A stretch of 45,045 bases of DNA from Burkholderiales bacterium. GTDB taxonomy: Bacteria > Pseudomonadota > Gammaproteobacteria > Burkholderiales > Nitrosomonadaceae. The translations under genes and the position numbers were made by a program. This document shows positions 7,121 to 15,987 of the stretch, one piece after another. The notes below the pieces were generated by a model, which worked only from the letters and a program-made list of their open reading frames with translations, had not been told where the DNA came from and did not search any database. Each line of letters begins with the position of its first letter. The first letter of the stretch is position 1. The stretch is taken from positions 1-45,045 of the forward strand of contig JACKLU010000019.1 in NCBI GenBank assembly GCA_024235735.1, read 5' to 3'.

Positions 7121-8254
7121 ATGAATAAACATAAATCAGTGCGCGACTGGTATCAGCTCGTCGATGACGGAACTGTGCAACGTCTCATTCTGACCGGCAA
7201 TCTGACCTTGGCCGCGCTGGATAACAATTTCCGCCAATTGTCCGGCGAACTTTCCCGGCATGCCCAAAATACCCGGATTCTCTGGGACTTGAGCGACATC
7301 CGGCGCATGGACACCGCGGGTATTGTTCTGTTATGGAAAGTCTGGGGTGAGAAACGGCCAGACGCGTTAATCCTGCGTCCAGAGCATGAAAAAATGCTCA
7401 AGCGCATCGAGAATCTGCCTAAAGCAGCACTCGGACTCAAAAGAGGAAACCCGTTCTGGCCGATACACGCCATCGGCGATCAATTCCTGTTGTTATGGGC
7501 AAATCTGTCCGGCATGATCAGGATGGTTGGCCAGCTCGCACTGGACAGTCTGTTTTTTCTGCGCCACCCTGCCCTGATTCCGTGGCGCGAAATTTCCGCC
7601 AATTTATACCGCACTGGCGCGCAGGCTCTGGGGATAACCGCGCTGGTCGGATTTCTGATCGGAATCGTATTGAGCTATCTCTCTTCCGAACAATTGCAGA
7701 TGTTCGGCGCCGATATTTTTATCGTCAATATTCTCGGCATCAGCATTATCCGTGAGCTCGGGCCGCTGCTGGCCGCCATTCTGGTGGCCGGCCGCTCGGG
7801 TTCCTCGATGACCGCGCAACTCGGGGTCATGCGCGTCACACAGGAACTCGACGCACTCACTGTGATGGGCATACCGCATAGTCAACGCCTGATTTTTCCC
7901 AAAATCATCGGTCTGGGACTGGCCATGCCACTCCTGGTGCTCTGGACCAGCGCCATCGCCCTGACCGGCGGCATGGTCGCGGCTGAAATTCAGCTCGGTC
8001 TCAGTTATCATTATTTTGTGCATACACTGCCCGAATCGGTACCGATCGGAAATTTATGGCTTGGCCTGGGCAAAGGCGTAGTCTGCGGCATGGCCATCGC
8101 GCTGATTGCCTGTCATTTTGGTCTGAGAATTAAACCGAACACGGAAAGCCTCGGCGAAGGCACAACGACATCGGTCGTCACCTCGATTACAATTGTCATC
8201 ATCATCGACGCGATTTTTGCGATCGCTTTTTCGGATGTCGGAATTGTCAGATAA
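7121..8254 (+). CDS. mlaE: MlaE-family lipid ABC permease with N-terminal STAS domain
   Basis: This is the inner-membrane permease of a phospholipid transport ABC system that keeps outer-membrane lipid asymmetry. Of the 377 residues, roughly the first 105 form a STAS-like (MlaB-type) domain, with WDLSDIRRMDTAGIVLLWKVW as its core (given here by its key stretch DTAGIVLL). The remaining residues are the permease, with five or six membrane segments and the conserved MlaE region IIRELGPLLAAILVAGRSGS followed by ELDALTVMGI. In E. coli the STAS protein MlaB is a separate subunit; here it is fused to the permease, so no separate mlaB is needed. The gene is followed directly by an ATPase, an MCE protein and an auxiliary lipoprotein. 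The symbol denotes the family rather than a tested function. Confidence 0.9.
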   Translation: MNKHKSVRDWYQLVDDGTVQRLILTGNLTLAALDNNFRQLSGELSRHAQNTRILWDLSDIRRMDTAGIVLLWKVWGEKRPDALILRPEHEKMLKRIENLPKAALGLKRGNPFWPIHAIGDQFLLLWANLSGMIRMVGQLALDSLFFLRHPALIPWREISANLYRTGAQALGITALVGFLIGIVLSYLSSEQLQMFGADIFIVNILGISIIRELGPLLAAILVAGRSGSSMTAQLGVMRVTQELDALTVMGIPHSQRLIFPKIIGLGLAMPLLVLWTSAIALTGGMVAAEIQLGLSYHYFVHTLPESVPIGNLWLGLGKGVVCGMAIALIACHFGLRIKPNTESLGEGTTTSVVTSITIVIIIDAIFAIAFSDVGIVR

Positions 8255-8258
8255 GTTA

Positions 8259-9035
8259 ATGAATGATGCGCCCTGCATTATCGAAATCGAGGATCTACAA
8301 ACCCGGTTTGGCCAGCATATCGTTCACCAGGATCTAAGCCTGGATGTTAGGCAGGGAGAAATACTCACGCTTATCGGTGGCTCAGGCAGCGGCAAAACAA
8401 CGCTGTTGCGACAGATGCTGGGTCTTGAAACACCGACGGCCGGGACGGTCAAAATTTTTGGCAGCTCGCGCTATAATGGCAATCTTGCGTTGAATAAAAG
8501 CATTCGCAGCCGTACCGGCGTGTTATTTCAGCAAGGCGCACTGTTCAGCGCCTTAACGGTCTATGACAATGTGGCGCTACCATTGCGTGAATTGCGCATA
8601 CTTGATGAAAAAACAATTCATGATCTGGTGATGGTCAAGTTGAACATGGTCGCCATCGAACCGGAGCACGCGCACAAAATGCCGGCTAATTTGTCCGGCG
8701 GCATGATCAAGCGCGTATCACTGGCGCGCGCGCTGGCGCTGGATCCGGAATTATTGTTTCTGGACGAACCCACTGCCGGTCTCGATCCGGAATTGAGCGA
8801 AAGTTTTGTGCAGCTGATTCTGGATATGCGCCGTGAACTCGGGTTAACCATCGTGATGGTGACACATGATATTGACACGCTGGCCGCGCTATCGGATCGC
8901 ATCGCAGTTCTGGCCGACCGACGAGTTATCGCGGCAGGTGCGTTGGAGGAAATATACCGTTACCCTCACCCTTTCATTACAAACTTTTTCAAAACGATGC
9001 ACAAAAAACATCAACTCAACGATAACAGGAAATAA
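8259..9035 (+). CDS. mlaF: MlaF-type ABC transporter ATP-binding protein
   Basis: This is the cytoplasmic ATPase that energises the MlaE-type permease. It has about 258 residues from the ATG at 8259. The Walker A motif GGSGSGKTT starts at about residue 41. The Q-loop is in VLFQQGALFSALTVYDNV, the signature is LSGGMIKRVSLARAL, Walker B is LLFLDEPTAGLDP, and the switch His is in MVTHD. Starts at 8235 (overlapping mlaE by 20 nt) and 8193 are also open. None has a strong Shine-Dalgarno; 8259 lies 4 nt after the mlaE stop, suits translational coupling and gives a normal N-terminus. The phrase LFSALTVYDNV is typical of the Mla/Mkl subgroup rather than of amino-acid or drug importers. Confidence 0.92.
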   Translation: MNDAPCIIEIEDLQTRFGQHIVHQDLSLDVRQGEILTLIGGSGSGKTTLLRQMLGLETPTAGTVKIFGSSRYNGNLALNKSIRSRTGVLFQQGALFSALTVYDNVALPLRELRILDEKTIHDLVMVKLNMVAIEPEHAHKMPANLSGGMIKRVSLARALALDPELLFLDEPTAGLDPELSESFVQLILDMRRELGLTIVMVTHDIDTLAALSDRIAVLADRRVIAAGALEEIYRYPHPFITNFFKTMHKKHQLNDNRK

Positions 9036-9037
9036 TC

Positions 9038-9940
9038 ATGGAAAACCGGGCGCATGCCCTCATGGCAGGTCTTTTCGTCATATTTCTGGGCGCCGCTGCG
9101 CTCGTTGTCGCCAAATGGTTTAAAGGCGACACGATAGACTATCATCATTATCGGGTAATCACTTCAGATTCGGTTACTGGCTTGAATTTGCAGGCATCCG
9201 TATATTACCGCGGCGTCAACATCGGCAAAGTCAATCGTATTTACTTCAATCCCGAAAACGGGCAGCAGATTGTCATCGATATCGCGATAGATGGCAACAT
9301 CAAATTGCCTGAAAACAGCTACGCGCAACTGGGTTATCAGGGCATCACCGGGCTGGCTTATGTACAACTTAGAAATGACACACCGGTTTCCCCGGAAACA
9401 CTCTCCGAAGGCGCCCATATTCCGATGCGGCCCTCGCTGCTCGATGAAGTTACCGGTTACGGGCAGAATATTCTCAATAATGTGAATGAACTGGTTATTC
9501 AATTGCACCAACTGCTCAATGAGGACAATCAGACACAGATTTCAAGCATTCTGAGGAATATTGAAAAAATGACACGAAACTTTGACGGCATTGCGGATAA
9601 TCTGCAACCCGGACTGGAATCATTTACGCAACTGACCCGGGAAGCAAGCAGTCTGGTCGGGCATCTGGACGATTTACTCGCTGAAATCAATCAATCCATG
9701 CAAAAAATGAATCAACAAGGCGGCATTATCGACAATCTCACGACGACAACACAGGAAATGGCAACGACCATTCCGGAATTACGCAAAGTGAGTAATGGCC
9801 TGATCCGTAACTCGCAAAGCCTGGACCGGATTCTGAACCAGCTGGAAGATAATCCGCAAATGCTGTTATTCGGACGCCCGCCATCACCGCCCGGCCCCGG
9901 TGAAGCTGGTTTTGTCGCGCCCTCAGGAAGAAACCAATGA
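9038..9940 (+). CDS. mlaD: MlaD-type MCE-domain lipid transport protein
   Basis: This is a periplasmic, membrane-anchored substrate-binding component of the lipid ABC transporter. One N-terminal membrane helix (about residues 8-27) is followed by a single MCE domain (about 35-115; GLNLQASVYYRGVNIGKV and GYQGITGLAYVQL) and a long helical, probably coiled-coil C-terminal part (about 140-270). The tail is short and Pro/Gly-rich. At 300 residues it is much longer than E. coli MlaD (about 180) because of the helical extension, resembling the needle-type MCE proteins of PqiB/LetB relatives with one MCE domain. AGGAAATAATC precedes the ATG closely, and the gene overlaps the next by 4 nt (ATGA). Confidence 0.9.
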   Translation: MENRAHALMAGLFVIFLGAAALVVAKWFKGDTIDYHHYRVITSDSVTGLNLQASVYYRGVNIGKVNRIYFNPENGQQIVIDIAIDGNIKLPENSYAQLGYQGITGLAYVQLRNDTPVSPETLSEGAHIPMRPSLLDEVTGYGQNILNNVNELVIQLHQLLNEDNQTQISSILRNIEKMTRNFDGIADNLQPGLESFTQLTREASSLVGHLDDLLAEINQSMQKMNQQGGIIDNLTTTTQEMATTIPELRKVSNGLIRNSQSLDRILNQLEDNPQMLLFGRPPSPPGPGEAGFVAPSGRNQ

Positions 9941-10554
9941 AAAAATTCGTTTTTATTTTTGGACTATTGCTGCTGACCGGATGTACGATGATCCCCAGAC
10001 CCGATCCATCGACTGCAACCTACAATTTCACTGTCCTGACGCCATCAGCAGAGCAGCCCGAACAACAATACGTTAAAAACGGGAAAAAAATTCTCGTTCC
10101 CCAGGTTACAGCGCCCTTATGGCTGGACAATCCGGCCATACACTATCGTCTCGCCTATCATAACGCGGCGCAGTCCTACACTTACGCCAACAGCCGCTGG
10201 TCCTCCCCACCCGCATTTCTGCTGACACAACAAATCAAGCAAAAAATCGCCGCCGGTACGCATCATCTGGTCATCAAGGACAGCAGCGTCGCTACCACAG
10301 ACTACGAGTTACACATTGAAATCGAAGAGTTTTCACAAATTTTCGATACGCTGACGAACAGTTATGTCGCCATACGTTTTCGCGCCAGCCTCGTCAACAA
10401 TGCCCATCGGCTGGTGGATCAGAAAATTTTCAGCACAACTCATGCTGCGGCAACAGCTGACGCTGCCGGTGCTGTCAGTGGTTTTACTATCGCCAGCAAT
10501 CAGCTGATAAACGAGCTGATTGAGTGGTTGAACGGCACAATCAATCATCTTTAG
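9937..10554 (+). CDS. ABC-type transport auxiliary lipoprotein (PqiC-like)
   Basis: This is a predicted outer-membrane or periplasmic lipoprotein that partners the MCE transporter. The N-terminus has a lysine pair, a hydrophobic stretch and a lipobox LLTGC with the acylated Cys at about residue 16. The body matches the ABC_trans_aux family (PqiC relatives) in layout: a Y-x-F/L strand start, then PLWLDNPAIHYRLAYHNA with the typical sequence Y-R-L-A-Y after a substrate-name-like IHY, then ANSRWSSPPAFLL. In E. coli PqiC anchors the PqiB tube to the outer membrane; a similar role here is inferred. It overlaps mlaD by 4 nt and is the last gene of the operon. No mlaC or mlaA follows, so this system combines Mla-type core genes with a Pqi-type lipoprotein. 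Confidence 0.82.
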   Translation: MKKFVFIFGLLLLTGCTMIPRPDPSTATYNFTVLTPSAEQPEQQYVKNGKKILVPQVTAPLWLDNPAIHYRLAYHNAAQSYTYANSRWSSPPAFLLTQQIKQKIAAGTHHLVIKDSSVATTDYELHIEIEEFSQIFDTLTNSYVAIRFRASLVNNAHRLVDQKIFSTTHAAATADAAGAVSGFTIASNQLINELIEWLNGTINHL

Positions 10555-10695
10555 CAGGTCATTGAAAAACATTGAACACAGACAACCGTTTCACCCCTAC
10601 TCGCTTTATAATGCCATATTGACAAAGCGGACAATTTTTTCCACTGAATAGATCATGTTAATATCCCAAGTTTGGCAATTTAAAGGAGCGTTCCT
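10555..10695 (+). promoter_or_regulatory. Possible promoter for lptM-lysA
   Basis: This 141-nt gap carries a perfect -10 hexamer TATAAT at 10607-10612, but no good -35 at 16-18 nt spacing (the TTGAAC at 10572 is too far upstream). A promoter here is plausible because the Mla-type operon ends and lptM begins. AAGGAG at 10683-10688 is the lptM ribosome site. Confidence 0.3.
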
Positions 10696-10878
10696 GTGCG
10701 TTTGCTGATGCGATCACTGTTTATCCCTGCGGTTGCGATGCTTGCATTGGCTTTATTGGCGGCCTGCGGCAATAAAGGCCCGCTTTATATACCCGAGACG
10801 GAAACGCCGGTGATGTCAACGATGACGCCGACAACACCTCCCGCAGCCGCTACCATGAAAGATGAAAACGAAAAATGA
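10696..10878 (+). CDS. lptM: LptM-like small lipoprotein (YifL family)
   Basis: This 60-residue lipoprotein starts at GTG 10696 with AAGGAG 7 nt upstream. A short signal peptide ends in the lipobox LLAAC, and the mature part begins CGNKGPLYIPE, the hallmark of the LptM/YifL family. In E. coli LptM binds the LptD-LptE translocon and aids LptD maturation. The rest is Thr/Pro/Ala-rich and disordered. It overlaps lysA by 4 nt, a very common arrangement in proteobacteria, so the neighbours support the call. The lipid-modified Cys would be at about residue 24. Confidence 0.85.
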   Translation: MRLLMRSLFIPAVAMLALALLAACGNKGPLYIPETETPVMSTMTPTTPPAAATMKDENEK

Positions 10879-12131
10879 ATGATTTTCCCCAATTTGAATA
10901 TCAACAGGATACGCTTTACGCCGAATCGGTATCACTAGAAACTATTGCAAAGGAATATGGTACGCCCTGCTATGTTTATTCAAGAGCTGCCCTGACAGCC
11001 ACCTATCATGAATTTGAACGCGCGTTTGCGAATGACGATTATTTAATTTGCTATGCCGTAAAAGCCAATTCCAATCTTGCCGTACTGAACCTGCTCGCAC
11101 GACTTGGCAGCGGGTTTGATATCGTTTCCGGCGGGGAATTGCAAAGAGTCATTAAAGCTGGCGGCGATCCCGGCAAAATTGTGTTTTCCGGGGTCGGAAA
11201 AATGGCAGATGAGATGCGTATGGCTCTGGCTGCGGATATCCTGTGTTTCAACGTGGAATCGATAGCCGAACTGCAATTACTCAACCAGATCGCCGCAGCG
11301 ATGAACAAAACCGCGCCGGTAAGTCTGCGGGTCAACCCCGATGTCGACGCCAGAACGCATCCTTATATTTCAACCGGATTGAAAGAAAACAAATTCGGCA
11401 TTCCTATTGAGGAAGCCGAACATATTTATCTATCGACAGATATTTTTCCGCATATTCAGTTTATTGGTGTGGACTGCCATATTGGTTCGCAATTGACCGA
11501 ACTGGATCCATTCGTACAAGCTGGTGAAAAACTGGTCAGCCTGTTGCACCGACTGCGCGCGCACAATCAGCAGATCACCCACCTGGATCTCGGTGGCGGG
11601 CTGGGGATACGCTACACCAACGAGGCGCTGCCTTCGATACACGATTATGTTGCCGCACTGCGTCAAACGTTGGGGCAGCTCAAACTGCGCCTGCTGATTG
11701 AACCCGGCCGTTCGCTGATCGGCAATGCCGGCCTGCTACTGACGCGCACCGCCTATATCAAACACACACCGGATCGCCATTTTGCCATCGTCGATGCAGC
11801 CATGAACGATCTGATGCGACCCTCTCTCTACAAAGCCTATCACCAGATCCTGCCGGTTATCAAAAGAAGAGGCGATTTATGTAATTATCAGATTGTCGGC
11901 CCAGTCTGCGAAACGGGGGATTTTCTCGGCCATGACCGCAAGCTTATTCTTGAAGGTGGCGACCTGCTCGCCGTCATGTCCGCAGGCGCGTACGGCATGA
12001 GTATGAGTTCCAATTACAATACCCGTCCCCGCGCAGCCGAAATCATGGTGGATGGCGACACCGTCCACTTGATCCGGGCGCGCGAAACCATTGATCATTT
12101 GACCGCATCAGAAGCCATTTTGCAAACATAA
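10875..12131 (+). CDS. lysA: Diaminopimelate decarboxylase LysA
   Basis: LysA is a PLP enzyme that decarboxylates meso-diaminopimelate to lysine, the last step of lysine synthesis. The 418 residues have the alanine-racemase-like barrel, with the PLP lysine in CYAVKANSN (about K63), the glycine-rich phosphate-binding segments (HIGSQ, DLGGGLG, EPGRS), and the C-terminal CETGDFLG motif that supplies a catalytic Cys and substrate contacts from the partner subunit. SAGAYGMSMSSNYN near the end is also typical. Translation is coupled to lptM by an ATGA overlap. Downstream, 28 nt after the stop, lies a small inverted-repeat element, which may end the transcript. No lysine riboswitch is visible upstream, as expected for an internal operon gene. 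Confidence 0.97.
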   Translation: MNDFPQFEYQQDTLYAESVSLETIAKEYGTPCYVYSRAALTATYHEFERAFANDDYLICYAVKANSNLAVLNLLARLGSGFDIVSGGELQRVIKAGGDPGKIVFSGVGKMADEMRMALAADILCFNVESIAELQLLNQIAAAMNKTAPVSLRVNPDVDARTHPYISTGLKENKFGIPIEEAEHIYLSTDIFPHIQFIGVDCHIGSQLTELDPFVQAGEKLVSLLHRLRAHNQQITHLDLGGGLGIRYTNEALPSIHDYVAALRQTLGQLKLRLLIEPGRSLIGNAGLLLTRTAYIKHTPDRHFAIVDAAMNDLMRPSLYKAYHQILPVIKRRGDLCNYQIVGPVCETGDFLGHDRKLILEGGDLLAVMSAGAYGMSMSSNYNTRPRAAEIMVDGDTVHLIRARETIDHLTASEAILQT

Positions 12132-12159
12132 CCGCCTATCAATACCGAACAATCCAAAA

Positions 12160-12278
12160 GTATCTCTGAAAAATCCGGATTAACGAGCATCCACTGCATG
12201 GATTCCTTGTTTATTTCGTTTCGTCACTGCACTTCGTGACGCGTTCAGTCTGAAACTTTGATATTTCAGAGACGCCCT
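12160..12278. mobile_element. Small terminal-inverted-repeat element (MITE-like), copy 1
   Basis: The left end reads GTATCTCTGAAAAATCC and the right end ATATTTCAGAGACGCCC; the two are imperfect inverted repeats around a core of roughly 85 nt with no coding capacity. The ends match those of the element at 15988-16129 in opposite orientation: both share a TATCTCT-RAAAAATCC-RGATT-like end and an AAACTTTGA-n-TTT-AGAGA-GCCC-like end. The interior is diverged, and an inner palindrome (TCACTGCACTTCGTGA) is present. It lies between lysA and squalene synthase. I infer a decayed non-autonomous transposable repeat; it could also act as a terminator. Target duplications were not clear. Confidence 0.5.
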
Positions 12279-12343
12279 AAAATCTGTTCCAATTCGGGGG
12301 CGGAAAATATTAATATGTACGCTTCGTGTTCAATGGATCCATC

Positions 12344-13402
12344 ATGACCAATCAATCGCCCAGTTTAGCTGATACCCGATATCAGGATGAAATTCTTAAC
12401 GGCGTATCACGGACGTTTGCATTGACCATTCCGCAGTTACCCGCAGCACTCAGGCAGGTGATCGGCAATGCGTATTTGTTGTGCCGGATTACCGATACGA
12501 TTGAAGACGATAACGCATTGACCATCGATCAAACACGTCAATTATCCGATATGTTCTCTGAAGTGGTCTGCGGCAACATTGCTGCAGAGCAATTCGCCGA
12601 TGTGCTCTATCCATTGCTTTCCGACCACACTATTCCGGCTGAGCACGATTTAATCAAAAACACACCCGCGGTTATCCGCGTCACCCATAGCTTTAATACC
12701 ACGCAGCGCAAGGCGCTCGAACGTTGCGTACGCATCATGAGCGGCGGAATGGCGGACTTTCAGGACACCGAAACCCTGGACGGTCTCAAGGATTTACCGG
12801 CCATGAATCTGTACTGTTATTACGTTGCCGGTGTTGTCGGCGAGATGCTGACCGAATTGTTCTGCGACTATTCCACGGAAATTAACCGTTACAAGCCCGA
12901 ATTGATGAAACTGGCGGTTTCCTTCGGGCAAGGCCTGCAAATGACGAATATACTCAAGGACATCTGGGAAGACCGTAAACGCGGCGCCTGCTGGCTGCCG
13001 CAGGATATTTTCCTGAAGCATGGATTCGTTCTCAAGGATCTGCGCCCCGATTATTCCGATACGCGATTTGAAGACGGTCTTGGCGATCTCATTGGCATCG
13101 CAAAAAAACACCTCGACAATGCATTGACATATACCTGCATGATCCCGCCGCATGAAAAAGGTATACGCCGATTTTGCCTGTGGGCGCTCGGCATGGCCGT
13201 ATTGACATTGAATAAAATCAATAATCACCGGGATTTCAAAGAAAGCGCACAGGTCAAAATCTCCCGGCGCGCGGTCAAGGCAACCGTGTTTACCACCAGC
13301 CTCTTTGCGGGCAACAACAGTGTCCTGAAGCAATTGTTCAACATGGCGTCGCGCAAACTTCCGGAAACCACCGTACCTGATGAATGGCTGTTAAATCGCT
13401 GA
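12344..13402 (+). CDS. Squalene synthase (farnesyl-diphosphate farnesyltransferase)
   Basis: This enzyme is predicted to condense two farnesyl diphosphates into squalene, the hopanoid precursor. The 352-residue protein carries the first Asp-rich motif DTIEDD at residues 51-56, the YCYYVAGVVGEML segment, and the second Asp-rich motif N202-x3-D206-x3-D210 (NILKDIWED). Key features resemble single-enzyme, NADPH-using squalene synthases (eukaryotic SQS: YCHYVAGLVG), not the three-enzyme HpnC/HpnD/HpnE route. The frame starts at a GTG (12326); I prefer the ATG at 12344 with GGATCC just upstream, although neither start has a strong ribosome site. The next gene is hpnA, 40 nt downstream, which ties the pair to hopanoid lipids. 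A C-terminal membrane anchor is not obvious. A phytoene-type product is the main alternative. Confidence 0.82.
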   Translation: MTNQSPSLADTRYQDEILNGVSRTFALTIPQLPAALRQVIGNAYLLCRITDTIEDDNALTIDQTRQLSDMFSEVVCGNIAAEQFADVLYPLLSDHTIPAEHDLIKNTPAVIRVTHSFNTTQRKALERCVRIMSGGMADFQDTETLDGLKDLPAMNLYCYYVAGVVGEMLTELFCDYSTEINRYKPELMKLAVSFGQGLQMTNILKDIWEDRKRGACWLPQDIFLKHGFVLKDLRPDYSDTRFEDGLGDLIGIAKKHLDNALTYTCMIPPHEKGIRRFCLWALGMAVLTLNKINNHRDFKESAQVKISRRAVKATVFTTSLFAGNNSVLKQLFNMASRKLPETTVPDEWLLNR

Positions 13403-13442
13403 AATCACACGCATTATTCAATACAATAACAGATACCCCGCC

Positions 13443-14432
13443 ATGAAATCACTAGTTACAGGAGCAACGGGTTTTTTAGGTTCAGCAGTCATGCTTTGTC
13501 TGTTGCAAGCAGGGCATGAGGTGCGGCTTTTAATCAGGTCCAACAGCGACCGACGCAATATCGACAATCTCCCGGTTGAAATTGCCGAAGGCGATCTGCG
13601 CGATCATTGCTCGCTGGAAAGAGCGGTCGAGGGCTGTGATTATCTTTTCCATGTGGCCGCGGATTACCGCCTGTGGGTGCCTGATCCTCAAACCATGTAC
13701 GATATCAATGTGCAGGGTACCAAAGCATTGATCATCGCCGCCGCCAATGCCGGACTGAAGCGCATTGTTTATACCAGCAGCGTCGCGGCGCTGGGACTGG
13801 CTGCCAACGGCGCGCCAGCTGACGAAGAAACACCGGTCACGCTGGATCAGATTCAGGGTCACTATAAACGCTCCAAATACATTGCCGAACAAATGGTCAG
13901 CGACTTGATCCGCCAGCACCAGCTACCCGTGGTTATCGTTAATCCATCCACACCGATCGGCCCGCGCGATATCCGCCCTACACCAACCGGCCGTATCGTG
14001 CTGGATACTTTGCATGACAGAATGCCTGCTTATGTGAATACCGGCCTGAATATCGCACATGTCGACGATATCGCCTATGGCCACCTGCTGGCTTGCCAGC
14101 AGGGTAAAACCGGCGAGCGTTATATTCTCGGCGGCGATAATATGTCGCTGCTGGAAGTCCTGGAAACCCTCGACGACATCATCGGCCAGCGCAAAAAACG
14201 CATCAATCTGCCGACGGATCTTATGCTTCCCGTCGCCTGGGTGATGGAGCAGATCGCCGCTGTCACGCACAAGGAACCCCGCGCCACGCTGGACAGCATC
14301 CGCATGGCAAAAAAAATGATGTTCTTTACCAGTGACAAGGCCATCAGAACACTCGGTTACTCATTCCGCCCGGCGCGATACGCACTTGAGGATGCTGTGC
14401 GATGGTATCGGCATAACGGATACTGCAACTAA
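13443..14432 (+). CDS. hpnA: Hopanoid-associated sugar epimerase HpnA
   Basis: This is an NAD(P)-binding extended short-chain dehydrogenase/epimerase of 329 residues. The nucleotide loop GATGFLG is at residues 7-13, and an early LIRSNSDRRNI motif contacts the cofactor ribose/phosphate. The catalytic Y141-x3-K145 lies in HYKRSKYIAEQ, after the TSSVAALG strand. The length and the phrases PSTPIGPRDIRPTPTGRIV and FHVAADYRLWVPD fit the HpnA family well. HpnA proteins act in building hopanoid side chains; the exact reaction is not securely known. Coupling with the preceding squalene synthase suggests a hopanoid module; the squalene-hopene cyclase is not in the window. No clear ribosome site precedes the ATG. 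Confidence 0.87.
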   Translation: MKSLVTGATGFLGSAVMLCLLQAGHEVRLLIRSNSDRRNIDNLPVEIAEGDLRDHCSLERAVEGCDYLFHVAADYRLWVPDPQTMYDINVQGTKALIIAAANAGLKRIVYTSSVAALGLAANGAPADEETPVTLDQIQGHYKRSKYIAEQMVSDLIRQHQLPVVIVNPSTPIGPRDIRPTPTGRIVLDTLHDRMPAYVNTGLNIAHVDDIAYGHLLACQQGKTGERYILGGDNMSLLEVLETLDDIIGQRKKRINLPTDLMLPVAWVMEQIAAVTHKEPRATLDSIRMAKKMMFFTSDKAIRTLGYSFRPARYALEDAVRWYRHNGYCN

Positions 14433-14475
14433 CCGCAGGGAAGGAACTTAGCTCCGGAACAGTTATCTTATCACC

Positions 14476-15987
14476 ATGCGAATTATCTGTTTCATTATCA
14501 CCCTGACATTTTTGTTTCCGGTCAATGGTTTTACCCACGAATTGCCGGATCTGGGTGATGTTTCCCAGGCTACGATCACACCCCGCGAGGAACGGCAGAT
14601 CGGTCTGCAGATCATGCGGCAGATTCGCGCCGATCCGAGTTATCTGGACGATCCAGAGATTGCCGCTTACCTCAACAGCCTGGGTCATAAACTGATTAAT
14701 CACACCACCGAAGCCAGTCCCGGTCAACTATTCGAGTTCTTCGCTCTGCAGGATTCAACAATCAACGCGTTTGCCCTGCCTGGCGGCTTCATGGGATTTA
14801 ACAGCGGTTTGATCATCGCCGCGCAAAGCGAATCAGAACTTGCCGCCGTCATGGCGCACGAAATTGCGCATGTTACGCAGAAACACCTCGCGCGCATGAT
14901 TTCGGGACAGAAATATACGATGATCGCCTCACTTGCCGCGCTTGCCCTCGCGATTCTGGCATCCCGTTCGAATCCGCAGGCGGGTCAGGCGATTATGGCC
15001 GCTTCCCAGGCCGGCGCGATTCAATCGCAGTTGAATTTCACGCGCAGGCACGAGAAGGAAGCTGATCGCGTCGGATTGAATATTCTCGTTGCGGCAGGTT
15101 TTGATCCGCAAGGTATGTCGGCTTTTTTTGATCGCTTGCAAAAGGCCAGTCGTTTTTATGAAAATGGCGCACCATCTTACTTACGCACGCACCCGATCAC
15201 CTACGAGCGTATTGCCGATATCCAGAACAGGACCCAGGAAATAACCTATCGTCAGGTACCGGACAGCATTAATTTTCAACTGGTGCGCGCAAAACTGCGT
15301 GCACTGCAAGGCAAATCCAGCGACGCGGTCAGTCAGTTCAAAGCTCGTCTGAATGACAGGCGCTATAGTAATGAAGCGGTCGAGCGCTACGGCTACATTC
15401 TGGCGTTACTGCGCGACAAAAAAAACAAGGAAGCCGATGAGCAACTGACTGTGTTATACAGCTTGATCGACCAGGATGGAACAAGCGACACGCGTCTTGA
15501 CAATCATCTGCTTGGAAAAACCATCAAAATCGAACGTAAAGGCCTGCAAGCCGGTGCCATGATTGAAACACTGGCGGCTTCAGTAAAACTGGCCAACGGC
15601 CGGATCGATGATGCATTCAACATCTACCGCAGCGCACTCCGTATTTATCCGCAGCATAAAGCGCTTATTCATGGTTACGTTAACGCACTGTTGCAGAACC
15701 GGCAGTTAGACAACGCACTGGAAGTCATCAACCGTGAATTGCAGTTTCATTCCGATGACATAACGCTTTATCAGCTGCAAGCGCGCGCCTATGCGGCGCA
15801 GGACAATAGCATGCTCAAACACCGCGCGCAAGCCGAGGCCTATTTCCGCCAGGGATTTTATGACGCTGCGATCGAACAACTGCAAATTGCATTAAGACAT
15901 GACAGTGGCGATTTTTATCAGATGTCATCCATCGAAGCGCGTCTGCGCCAAATGCAGCTGTTCGCTGAAGAACTGAAAGAAGACTGA
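14476..15987 (+). CDS. bepA: M48 metalloprotease with TPR repeats, BepA-like
   Basis: This periplasmic zinc protease and chaperone is involved in outer-membrane protein quality control, notably LptD assembly in E. coli. The 503 residues have a signal peptide (about 1-20, cleaved near GFTHE), an M48 domain with the zinc motif HEIAH (H128, E129, H132) and third ligand E195 in KEADRVG, and then a C-terminal helical TPR region (about 260-495). TINAFALPGGFMGFNSGL and the later PSYLRTHPITYERI are conserved family stretches. Its presence not far from lptM, another LptD assembly factor, is suggestive but the two are in different units. The stop codon abuts a small inverted-repeat element that may also end transcription. 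No strong ribosome site was seen. Confidence 0.9.
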   Translation: MRIICFIITLTFLFPVNGFTHELPDLGDVSQATITPREERQIGLQIMRQIRADPSYLDDPEIAAYLNSLGHKLINHTTEASPGQLFEFFALQDSTINAFALPGGFMGFNSGLIIAAQSESELAAVMAHEIAHVTQKHLARMISGQKYTMIASLAALALAILASRSNPQAGQAIMAASQAGAIQSQLNFTRRHEKEADRVGLNILVAAGFDPQGMSAFFDRLQKASRFYENGAPSYLRTHPITYERIADIQNRTQEITYRQVPDSINFQLVRAKLRALQGKSSDAVSQFKARLNDRRYSNEAVERYGYILALLRDKKNKEADEQLTVLYSLIDQDGTSDTRLDNHLLGKTIKIERKGLQAGAMIETLAASVKLANGRIDDAFNIYRSALRIYPQHKALIHGYVNALLQNRQLDNALEVINRELQFHSDDITLYQLQARAYAAQDNSMLKHRAQAEAYFRQGFYDAAIEQLQIALRHDSGDFYQMSSIEARLRQMQLFAEELKED

